NCBI RefSeq assembly: GCF_025907915.1
Contig: NZ_JAPAAF010000025.1
Coordinates: 1 to 57,181 of the forward strand
DNA from: Gaoshiqia sediminis
GTDB lineage: Bacteria > Bacteroidota > Bacteroidia > Bacteroidales > Prolixibacteraceae
Direction of reading: 5' to 3'
Length of the DNA: 57,181 bases
Shown: in pieces, positions 20,301-27,351 of the stretch
Numbering within the stretch: position 1 is the first letter of the stretch
How the letters are laid out: every line of letters begins with the position of its first letter
Program-made: the position numbers and the translations under genes
The notes under the pieces: generated by a model
The model's database searches: none
What the model was told of the DNA's origin: nothing
Seen by the model: only the letters and a program-made list of their open reading frames with translations

Positions 20301-20637
20301 AAATATGCCATCTTCCTTTTTCAATATATTCTTTGACTTTCTGATACTTTTCAGGATAATATTCCTTCATCATTTTGTAACGGCGCGACCCCGTAAAGTT
20401 GAAAACGTATTCAGGATACTTTTCAAACAGGAGAAAATTCTCGTCCATCGTGTTTTTGATGTATTCATCGATTGATGCCGTATAATCCCATCTCCATTCT
20501 GTATCCAGATGACTGTAACCGATTGTATATAATACCCGGTCTTTCTTTAGATCAAATTTTTGTTGCATTTCAAGCGGTTGGGCAAATACGCTCAAAGGCA
20601 TTAACAAAACAGATAGTAATAGTGATTCAATTTTCAT
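17371..20637 (-). CDS. GH38 alpha-mannosidase (complete)
   Basis: A 1088-residue exported protein of glycoside hydrolase family 38, which removes alpha-mannose with retention of configuration and uses a zinc ion. The signal peptide ends near residue 19 (LLMPLSVFAQ). Metal and active-site motifs are HLDTEW (H43, D45), PDCFGF (D156, expected nucleophile), a TQHSAGSLTSQA segment corresponding to the family's H-x-G-x-x-T region, and SQMHDILPGT (the third conserved His). A beta-rich C-terminal half follows and ends in a fibronectin-like or carbohydrate-binding stretch. Length is at the long end for bacterial members. It lies 11 bp after the M20 amidohydrolase and is the last enzyme gene of the PUL-B array. 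A second paralogue is cut by the left window edge. Confidence 0.95.
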   Translation of the reverse strand: MKIESLLLSVLLMPLSVFAQPLEMQQKFDLKKDRVLYTIGYSHLDTEWRWDYTASIDEYIKNTMDENFLLFEKYPEYVFNFTGSRRYKMMKEYYPEKYQKVKEYIEKGRWHISGSSVEEGEVNASSSESIIRQVLYGNDFFRKEFGKESYDYMLPDCFGFIGSVPSAWHHCGLLGFSTQKLKSGAAIDLPFNVGVWNGPDGKGIIASLIGTSYTRGVEEDLNKSDLFNERIESNLKKSGYAFDYVYYGIGDKGGAPRENDVRNAVRNANSSDGKFKVVLTSTDQMFKDISPEIRESLPEYSGDLLLTQHSAGSLTSQAFLKRMNRKNENLAQSAEQMASVASSLMKTEYPQSKLNCSWELVLGSQMHDILPGTAIPSANELAYNDEFIAENGFSETLKNALSTISSQLNTQVEGRAVIVYNPVAADRDDIVTAELEYSTLPHNIKVFDTNGEEVPSQVLSKNGNKLKFIFLAEVPSMGLAVFDVQEANAIREENTKLTVTSNSVENEYYNIKVNENGDIASIYDKKLKKELLLRPARLEFLYEKPNSAPAWNMTWENRQNPPIDYFDEVAEIKVLENGPVRVALKVIRNKRNTEIAQIISLGTGSAGKRVEINNQIDWQSTSVSLKASFPLVAENENATYNMGVGTIQRNTNHSRKFEVPTRQWFDLTDKTGDFGISILEDCKYGSDKPDKNTLRLTLLYTPGINDIRYFHQGTQDFGIHDIKYGIYSHKGNWNESETPKQAEFFNKPLVAFEAPKHQGKLGKSVSFLEFNDSSVGMMAFKKAENSDYYILRVNELFGKDQKNIEALFQANIVDAYEVNGQEQRIGDVHFSENRIRFDLSHYTIGSYAIKFAPGSSFKDVQSVVQLPYNEDVMSFDRNRFDGVMSEVRGEVEFDRVSNVKKSYPAELVPDAILSEGIRFRMGSKEDMQNNVVSCKGQIIELPAGSYNKLYILAAATGDVTDYFSIGEKKVALNIQNWLGFIGQPYTRILSADEKEVLAVNDPFVKNSNIAWFASHHHNHYPSKNVAYQYSHIYKYEIDLPEGSTELTLPENEKIKVFAVTVAQKEADDIKLLHSLTDNFKDNKKFVLR

Positions 20638-20648
20638 ATCAATAATTT

Positions 20649-22178
20649 TTATTTATAATTCAAGTATAAATCCTCCATTTTCCCCCTCCATTTTTGCATT
20701 AAAGCACTGTTAATATCCAGCGGAATTTTAGCATCTTCCGGAAGAAATGTTTTATATGGATGCTCTTTAGAATATGCCTCAAATTCAATTCGTATTTTTT
20801 TCAGCTCATCTGGCTTTGTCAGAAGATCAATAGCAGAAGCGGCCATTGCTTTGGCGCCTGCATTGAGTCCTTTCCAGGCCGTGGAGCCATAATTGCATGC
20901 CACAGAAGACCAGTGATGCGGAATTTTTCCGGGAACTCCGCCGGGAAAAACGATTGTCGCTGTCGGTGCAATCAGCGATACATCGCCGACATCGGTTGAA
21001 CCTCCGCCAGTAAAAGGCCCTGAAAATGATTTGATCGGATCAACGTTTTCAGGCATTCCTTTCATTTCTGCTCCGAGATTTTCCTGAAGCTGTCGGGCAA
21101 ATTCCTCTTCATCTTCCGTCCATTTAGGCATACCAACTAATTCTATATTTTTTTGATATAATTCTGCGGCAGCCTTGTTGGCATGTAGCTGATGGATAGC
21201 GGTCAGGCACCTGATCTCCATCTCCGTGTCGGTTGCCAGAGCTGCGGCCTTCGCGCAATTGACCACTCGCCTGTACATTTCCCCGATTCGTTCATCGCTG
21301 TTTCTGAGATAATACCACACCCGGGCTACGTTAGGGATCACATTGGGAAACTCCCCACCTTCCGTTATGACGTAATGCATTCTGTGCCCAAAGTGCAAAT
21401 GCTCCCGCAAGTAGTTCGTGGCAACATTCATCAATTCAACGGCATCCAACGCACTTCTTCCCTTCCAGGCAGATGCTGCATGTGCTGTTTTTCCATGGAA
21501 TGAAAAAATGACAGAATACATCGCGCTTCCTTTCACACCATATCCCGTTCCAAATTTGTAATCGCTGTGATTATCAATAACTGCGTCCACGCCGTCAAAC
21601 AATCCGGCGCAGATCATATAAGGTCTACTAATGAGGTTCTCCTCGCCGGGAGATCCGAAAACTTTAATCGTTCCCCGGATATCATACTTGTCCATTGACT
21701 TTTTAATGGCGATAGCTGCTGCCGTTACTGCTGTCCCCATCGTGTTGTGTCCGCAACCATGTCCCGGCGCGCCTTCAATCAAAGCCTCCCGACTGGCAAC
21801 GCGGCCTTTTTGTGAAAGCGCTGGCAGCGCGTCAAATTCAGCCAATATCCCGATTACCGGCTTACCGGACCCATAGGATGCCACAAAGCAGGTAGGCATG
21901 CCTGCCAAACCCGTTTCCACCGTAAAACCTTCCTTTTTCAGCGTCTCTTCCAGAAGTCGGGAGGATTTGTACTCTTGCAACCCTAATTCTGCATAAGACC
22001 AGATTGCATCGGAAATTTTCCCGAACTTTTCGACAGTTTCACCTCGGCTAAGGTACTTCAGCGCTTCTTTCTTTGCTGGATAGATATCTACAGTGTCCAG
22101 TTGTGCGTAGCCCAAGATGGAAATCTTTAAGATCCAGACTGTCAATAAAACCTTTTGCCATGAGTTTTTCGTTTTCAT
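20649..22178 (-). CDS. M20-family amidohydrolase/metallopeptidase (M20D, AbgB-like), exported
   Basis: A 509-residue metal-dependent amidohydrolase. The binuclear-metal landmarks are EFDALP (115-119), GHGCGHNTMGT (139-149) and FGSPGEEN. These match the M20D group that includes AbgB-type and N-acyl-amino-acid hydrolases. A hydrophobic leader ending in LGYAQ predicts export, which is unusual for the cytoplasmic AbgB but common for Bacteroidota homologues. It starts 21 bp after the stop of a GH92-like relic and ends 11 bp before GH38, so it is part of the same minus-strand transcript. It could cleave an amide on the glycan or on an attached peptide, such as an N-acyl group or glycopeptide; this is a guess from context only. 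Confidence 0.85.
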   Translation of the reverse strand: MKTKNSWQKVLLTVWILKISILGYAQLDTVDIYPAKKEALKYLSRGETVEKFGKISDAIWSYAELGLQEYKSSRLLEETLKKEGFTVETGLAGMPTCFVASYGSGKPVIGILAEFDALPALSQKGRVASREALIEGAPGHGCGHNTMGTAVTAAAIAIKKSMDKYDIRGTIKVFGSPGEENLISRPYMICAGLFDGVDAVIDNHSDYKFGTGYGVKGSAMYSVIFSFHGKTAHAASAWKGRSALDAVELMNVATNYLREHLHFGHRMHYVITEGGEFPNVIPNVARVWYYLRNSDERIGEMYRRVVNCAKAAALATDTEMEIRCLTAIHQLHANKAAAELYQKNIELVGMPKWTEDEEEFARQLQENLGAEMKGMPENVDPIKSFSGPFTGGGSTDVGDVSLIAPTATIVFPGGVPGKIPHHWSSVACNYGSTAWKGLNAGAKAMAASAIDLLTKPDELKKIRIEFEAYSKEHPYKTFLPEDAKIPLDINSALMQKWRGKMEDLYLNYK

Positions 22179-22199
22179 AAACTGTATTTTTGCGGTGAA

Positions 22200-22400
22200 T
22201 TACTCAAAACCTTGCATTGAAGGCGGCGTTGATGGAGGTGCGGCAGTTGGATCGCTTCCCCAGTTTTTATTCGGTCTCGGCCCCATTAGCAACATGAGCT
22301 TTCCTCCTTTTACAACATCGGAATGTGAACCTCATGGTTATGAAGGCTTATTTACAGTTAAACGCTTATTGCCAAGGATATAAATTGTTCTTTCAGTTCC
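22200..22400 (-). pseudogene. Relic of a GH92-type alpha-mannosidase C-terminus
   Basis: The 266-bp gap between the TIG lipoprotein and the M20 gene is readable on the minus strand as the tail of a larger enzyme. One piece contains YILGNKRLTVNKPS. In-frame stops follow (TAA at 22338-22340, TGA at 22332-22334), then HSDVVKGGKLMLLMGPRPNK and NWGSDPTAAPPSTPPSM, ending at a stop at 22200. The pattern of a seryl/threonyl-H-x-D, then GG-x-L-x-x-x-MGP-x-PNK-x-WG resembles the C-terminus of GH92 alpha-mannosidases as I know them. Most of the gene is missing. A GGAGGAAAGCTC-ATG run could also allow a 31-residue peptide, which I think is coincidental. Confidence 0.6.
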
Positions 22401-22444
22401 TTATTTAACTTAAGGCAACTAATAATTTTAGATCATCAATATTT

Positions 22445-23470
22445 CTAATTGAAGAGATAAGGCCCTCCAATTGATAATCTGGCATTGTCAAAACTCAAAG
22501 AGTAAAAAACACCACCATCAGCTTCTGTCAATGGAACACCATTTGTGCCTCCCGTTCCATAACTTCTTTGAACCTCAACACCAAACCGTTGCATTTGGCT
22601 CATTTCGAAAGTACCAATCTCAGCGTCGTCAATGAAAGAAGTCATAGGAATGTTCAAATTATACCACCCGTCTTCGTTTGGAGTGCCCCCCAATTTAGCT
22701 AAATCAGATACAGTTGGAATAAATTTGTAATCATCTCCATCAAATCTCACTTTTAAACCAAACAACTTACCATCATATCCCTGAGGTAAATCTCCAATAT
22801 TCACCTGAATATTGAAATAGACATCCTGAAGTGAAACATCTGAGAAAAAATCGGCATATGTCCCCGGTGACATTAGGTCGCTGTTCCATGTTGTAGCAGC
22901 ATAAGTTCCTGAAAGATCTGCACTACAATATCCTTCAAAATGGAAAAAATTGCCATCAATCGAGTTAGGCAAACCAACAGCATTAGCGATTACATCCTGG
23001 TCATCTGACGTTCCATATGCCGTTGATTCTTCTTTATCTGCTAATCCATTGTAAATGCCTGCATCGTTCCCATCAAACGTCATGATGAGCTCATTATTCG
23101 ATTCAATAACATAGAATTTTAAAGTTTCATCAGATGTTGTATAAGTTTCGATGTCGTTCACACAAGTTAATGTATTCAATCCGAGTTGGGCTTGTTGTGG
23201 TATGGTAATTTCAATTATTGAATCTGACGTCGCATTAAAAGCAGCATCAAGGTCTCCAACCTTTATAGAAATTACTGAAAGCATATTTACTCCTTTGACA
23301 ACTACGTTTTCCCCAACTTGAGCAGAGGCAGGCTCTATGCTGGTAATTTCAATATTTGCTGGTGCATCATCACTACTATCGTCGTCATTCTTATTGCAAG
23401 AAGCCAACAAAAAAATTAACATAATCGAACTGTACAACACTTCTGATTTTAGGAAAAAACTATTTTTCAT
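22445..23470 (-). CDS. TIG/IPT-domain surface glycan-binding lipoprotein
   Basis: A 341-residue lipoprotein (signal ending LLASC, C25) with a negatively charged tether (NKNDDDSSDD), as in exported surface lipoproteins of Bacteroidota. An IPT/TIG immunoglobulin-like domain spans about 40-120 (IEITSIEPASAQVGENVVVKG). The C-terminal 210 residues form a beta-rich domain with many aromatic residues (GNFFHFEGYCSADL, GGVFYSLSFDNARLS). This order matches the SGBP-B type of surface glycan-binding protein that works beside SusD. It sits after the enzymes rather than next to SusD, 21 bp after the third GxGYxYP gene. No catalytic motif is seen. Glycan specificity is not predictable. Confidence 0.82.
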   Translation of the reverse strand: MKNSFFLKSEVLYSSIMLIFLLASCNKNDDDSSDDAPANIEITSIEPASAQVGENVVVKGVNMLSVISIKVGDLDAAFNATSDSIIEITIPQQAQLGLNTLTCVNDIETYTTSDETLKFYVIESNNELIMTFDGNDAGIYNGLADKEESTAYGTSDDQDVIANAVGLPNSIDGNFFHFEGYCSADLSGTYAATTWNSDLMSPGTYADFFSDVSLQDVYFNIQVNIGDLPQGYDGKLFGLKVRFDGDDYKFIPTVSDLAKLGGTPNEDGWYNLNIPMTSFIDDAEIGTFEMSQMQRFGVEVQRSYGTGGTNGVPLTEADGGVFYSLSFDNARLSIGGPYLFN

Positions 23471-23491
23471 AACTCTGCTTTTTTAATATTA

Positions 23492-25552
23492 TTATATAAA
23501 ACTTACTGGGATCTTAATTACGGAATTATTATTTACCAGATATTCCAGTTCCCCCTTGCCTCTGCCTTCTTTGTTTCGCAAATTGACCGTTAAGCCAATT
23601 TCTGCCTGATCTTTACCTTCAATTTCCAGCGTTTGCGACGATGTGGAAGGATCCGTCCAAGCCTCGCAGGTTAACTTTAGATGTACGCGAGCTTCCACTT
23701 TTTCATCGCCAAAATTTTGCAACCGAACGAAGATTTTATTGAACCGACCGTTGCGAAGCACAACAGACTCCGGCATAAAATATTCGGGAAGATTCAGGCC
23801 AATCTGGTTGGTACGTGCCGCGGCGAACCGGGCAAAGAAGCTGTTGCAATCTGTCGCTTCAAAGGTATTTTCATCCAGGCGGCCCATCAGTTTGACCATA
23901 TCCGGATATTTGAAATAACTTCGTGGGATGTGAATGGGAACGAACAACGGCCGCTGCGTCCGCCTTTTTGCCAGCAGGTTCAAATATTCTTCCATGTCTT
24001 CTACCGTATCCGTATGAGCAATCGGCAAGGCGTTGGACAACCATACCATGTAATCGGAAATTTTGCCATCCTCTTTGGAGCTTCCATACATACGCTCCAT
24101 TCCCGGCGCACGCGTGTACCCCTGCACAATCCCGGTAATATCCGGCCCCAAAGCTTCGTTGTAGATTGCCATTTTTTCTTCCGTAAGAGAACGATAACTG
24201 TTCAGTACGACCAACGAACTCAGACCGGTCTTTTGCAGATAAGGCTTGGTGGCATAAAGATGTGATTTAAGTTTATCTGCTGGCATGAAACCGGGAAAGG
24301 TGTATCCCATTCCCGATGCGGATGCTACGAAATGATCATTTTCGGTTGCCGTAGCCTGAAAGTAATCAAGGATTCCGGGACCTATGTCGGCGAGTTTCGT
24401 TTGCATTTCCCAGTTGAAAGGAATTTTTCCCCGTTCCTTGCTGAGCCATTGTCCACCATGTGCATTGCGCAGCAGATGGTTCAACGAGTCGCCATCTGAT
24501 AAAATAAATGCCAGGTAGATTTTATCTTTCAGCGATTTGTCTATCTTTTTTTCAATATTCCTTTTTTTGAAGTTCTTCACGCCATTCTCAACCTTTACCC
24601 GGCTGTGAAAAGAAAAGTTCGGGACGACATTTGCACCTCCAACAGCAATTTTGCCATGCTTTGACATTTGACTAATGTGCTGGTGTTCTGAATCTCTCGC
24701 GCCATGCCAGCCCCAAACAGTGGCATGAGGATTCAGTTCCGAAAGAATCTTGTCTTTCAGCGCATACTCTTCTTTATGGGTAGGATTGCTGGAAAGATCA
24801 AAAAACAGCGCCCGTTCAGCTACCGGATAGTCGCGTGAATTGTTTGACGTATAAAAATTGGTTTCCAGCTTCCCGTTTTTGTATTCAGCACCACTCAGTA
24901 TGGTTACCAGATCACGACTTGCGTCCGGCCATTGATTTTCATAAACCCATTGGTAGGTTTCCAATCTGTTCAAGTTCCTGAATTTTATCCCATTGACCGC
25001 TTCTCTCAAATCACGCCTGACTGCTAAACCGGGTAGTTTTTTGCCCTTCAGCAATTCTTCAGTCACCGGCAAAAGGTTTTCTAGACTGGCATAATTCGCA
25101 GCAATATTAATTGACTCGGGCGCCAGCGGATCAACGACAACGTAACCGTTCACACCCTCCCAGCCAAGTTCGTTCAATAATGCATAGGGATCGCCAAATT
25201 TCTTAAAATTCAGATGGCCATATTTTTTATACCAATCCAGGAAAATACCCCTTTCATACGTATTGAAATAGACCTTTGCCGAATGCCGGTTAACGATCCC
25301 TTGGTAACATCTGAACAACAAGGATTCCCAGTACGACAGTTCACTTTTAACCTCTTCGCCGATCATATCACAGTAAAAAATATCCTGTCGGCCATCCTTG
25401 GTCCCGGAAGAATTTATATTTGCAAGAAGCGGGGATGCGATTAAACTCCCCAGCATGCTTCCACCGGTCAACATCCCGGTGGATTTCAAAAAGTCTCTTC
25501 TGTTGGAAGAAGAACCTGTTTCCACTTTTTCGAGTCTATCAGAGTTTTTCAT
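23492..25552 (-). CDS. GxGYxYP-family putative glycoside hydrolase (copy 3)
   Basis: A 686-residue member of the GxGYxYP family, started at the ATG at 25552 rather than at a TTG two codons upstream. It has a twin-arginine motif (NRRDFLKSTG, 18-27) and a hydrophobic core, but the cleavage region reads SPLLANINS, with no lipobox Cys, so it is probably soluble, unlike copies 1 and 2. The acidic motif LSDGDSLNH (352-359) is intact. The name-giving motif is GMGYTFP (414-420), one aromatic swap from consensus. It is clearly more distant from copies 1 and 2 than they are from each other, so it is an older paralogue. It lies between sulfatase and glycan-binding lipoprotein in PUL-B. The activity is not known to me. 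Confidence 0.88.
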   Translation of the reverse strand: MKNSDRLEKVETGSSSNRRDFLKSTGMLTGGSMLGSLIASPLLANINSSGTKDGRQDIFYCDMIGEEVKSELSYWESLLFRCYQGIVNRHSAKVYFNTYERGIFLDWYKKYGHLNFKKFGDPYALLNELGWEGVNGYVVVDPLAPESINIAANYASLENLLPVTEELLKGKKLPGLAVRRDLREAVNGIKFRNLNRLETYQWVYENQWPDASRDLVTILSGAEYKNGKLETNFYTSNNSRDYPVAERALFFDLSSNPTHKEEYALKDKILSELNPHATVWGWHGARDSEHQHISQMSKHGKIAVGGANVVPNFSFHSRVKVENGVKNFKKRNIEKKIDKSLKDKIYLAFILSDGDSLNHLLRNAHGGQWLSKERGKIPFNWEMQTKLADIGPGILDYFQATATENDHFVASASGMGYTFPGFMPADKLKSHLYATKPYLQKTGLSSLVVLNSYRSLTEEKMAIYNEALGPDITGIVQGYTRAPGMERMYGSSKEDGKISDYMVWLSNALPIAHTDTVEDMEEYLNLLAKRRTQRPLFVPIHIPRSYFKYPDMVKLMGRLDENTFEATDCNSFFARFAAARTNQIGLNLPEYFMPESVVLRNGRFNKIFVRLQNFGDEKVEARVHLKLTCEAWTDPSTSSQTLEIEGKDQAEIGLTVNLRNKEGRGKGELEYLVNNNSVIKIPVSFI

Positions 25553-25606
25553 AATCAATTGCTTTACTTGATTTTAGTCTATTGGTTCAATTCATCGAAA
25601 ACAGTA

Positions 25607-27256
25607 TTATTCAGCAGGATTTGGGAAATCCCGAATAGGACTATATCTTTTATAAGAATCAAAAATTTCCTTGTCTGGTCCAACTATCCTTGGGTCTCCT
25701 GATCTTGTTAATTCTTTCATTAGGGCCCTTTTCATCTCTTCTTCTGTTTCCTCGTAATCAGGCTTTCCCGTAAGATTAGTCAGGCAAAAAGGATCATTTT
25801 GAACATTGAAGAGTTCAAACTCAGGACGCTTACCATGTGCCAATTCAAAGAATGGATTAATTTCCTCATCCTGCCAGTTTTCAATAATATATGACTTTGT
25901 CGGGGCTGCATCAATATCAGTAAAGGCCCAGTCCGAATGATGGATCCCCATGTCATCGAGGCCATACATAGGCCAGAGTTGGTCTGTTGTCCCTTTCACA
26001 ATACGCTGAGGAGCACCGGCTGGCCAGCGTTCCGGTTTCAAATTCCAGATTAGCAGAAAATCCTGGGACCGGATTGCACGTTGCGGATATCCCCAGTTCA
26101 AATACCTGGATGAAGAGTGCCTTTCACGTCCAGTAAACACATACTTTTTGGATGGATCAACAATTCCAGTTTCTTTTGATTTTAGAATATGAAGGATACT
26201 TTCGCCGGAAACAGGAAGCATTCCCTCAGGGCTTGTGCCGGTCACTTCGAGTATCGTTGGTGCTAAATCGGCAAAACTTATCATATCATCCACAATCCTG
26301 CCTCCTGGAAATGACTTTGGATAGCGGACCGCAAATGGAACATGAATCCCATACTCATACGCATTAGCCTTTGCCCTTGGGAAGGGCATGCCATTATCAG
26401 CAGTTACAATAACAATGGTATTTTCCAATTCACCTATCTCTTCCAAATAGGTTAACATACGCTGTAAATGAAGGTCGAACCACTCAATTTCTACTGCATA
26501 GTCAAGCAAATCGCCTCTTACAATTTCACGATCGGGGAAAAATCCCGGTACTTTCACATTTTCCGTTTTCTTATCATTTCGCTTCCAGGAGTCCTGTTCA
26601 TATGAGCGGTGAGGTTCGTGTGCACCAAACCAAAAGAAAAAAGGTTTTTCTCCACGCACATTCTCCATGAAATATTTGAAATTCTCAAAATAGTTTATTG
26701 TACTAATCCCTCCTGCTGTCCTCTCATCTCCCGGTGATCCTTTCTCATAACTTATATTGCTGTATGTTATGCCCCCCGCATCAGTAGCACGCCACAAAGA
26801 ATCCTGCTCATTCCGGGCATACTGAAATGGAGCAACTCCTTTTCCGGTACGACCTGTTACGTAACCATTGGCATCCAGCAAATCAATGAAAGGAATATGT
26901 TTTTTCATCCAGGAAGAAGCATGTTGCCCCGATTGCTCATTTTGCCAGTGATAACGACCGGTAACGATAGTACTCCGCGATGGTGCGCACCCTGGCGAAC
27001 CGGCAATGCAATTACTGAAATAAATTCCTTCCCGGGCAACTCTGTCAAATGCAGGGGTTTTTATATATTCAGATCCACCAAAACTGGTATGCCCAAATGA
27101 TTGGTCATCTGATATGGCAAATAAAATATTGGGTTGTTTTCTGTCATCTAAGCCTTCTCTTTGTTTTCTCTGTTCTGCTTTATCATTCGAACAAGAATAT
27201 AAAGCAAGAGCAAAAAGAGGTATGGTTTTGCTTATATACTTACTAAATAGTTTCAT
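25607..27256 (-). CDS. Type I (formylglycine) sulfatase, S1 family
   Basis: A 549-residue sulfatase with a lipoprotein signal (ALALYSC, C22). The formylglycine signature is CAPSR (C90-R94), the C-x-P-x-R form that an FGE enzyme can mature. Calcium and sulfate ligands are visible in ISDDQSFGH (D50, D51), GAHEPHRSY and VTADNGMPF. The context GRTGKGVAPF resembles S1 members related to sulfamidase (SGSH), a weaker indication of subfamily S1_8. It removes sulfate esters, or N-sulfate, from carbohydrate before glycosidases act. No dedicated sulfatase-maturating enzyme is in the window, so an FGE or anSME must be encoded elsewhere. It lies 54 bp before the third GxGYxYP gene in the PUL-B transcript. 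Confidence 0.94.
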   Translation of the reverse strand: MKLFSKYISKTIPLFALALYSCSNDKAEQRKQREGLDDRKQPNILFAISDDQSFGHTSFGGSEYIKTPAFDRVAREGIYFSNCIAGSPGCAPSRSTIVTGRYHWQNEQSGQHASSWMKKHIPFIDLLDANGYVTGRTGKGVAPFQYARNEQDSLWRATDAGGITYSNISYEKGSPGDERTAGGISTINYFENFKYFMENVRGEKPFFFWFGAHEPHRSYEQDSWKRNDKKTENVKVPGFFPDREIVRGDLLDYAVEIEWFDLHLQRMLTYLEEIGELENTIVIVTADNGMPFPRAKANAYEYGIHVPFAVRYPKSFPGGRIVDDMISFADLAPTILEVTGTSPEGMLPVSGESILHILKSKETGIVDPSKKYVFTGRERHSSSRYLNWGYPQRAIRSQDFLLIWNLKPERWPAGAPQRIVKGTTDQLWPMYGLDDMGIHHSDWAFTDIDAAPTKSYIIENWQDEEINPFFELAHGKRPEFELFNVQNDPFCLTNLTGKPDYEETEEEMKRALMKELTRSGDPRIVGPDKEIFDSYKRYSPIRDFPNPAE

Positions 27257-27351
27257 TTTCTTTATATTAACTAATGTGCAAAATAAATTATTAACATAGA
27301 TGTCAGGCTAATCAATAGATCTACATAAACCTGTCATAAAATAACTTACCA

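Noticed and set aside
22117-22383. 88-codon plus-strand frame over the GH92-like relic
   Set aside because: The minus-strand reading gives recognisable enzyme-tail motifs; the plus-strand product resembles nothing.
23681-24265. 194-codon plus-strand open frame opposite the third GxGYxYP gene
   Set aside because: It lies entirely antisense to a clearly conserved coding region and has no family features; a shadow of codon bias.
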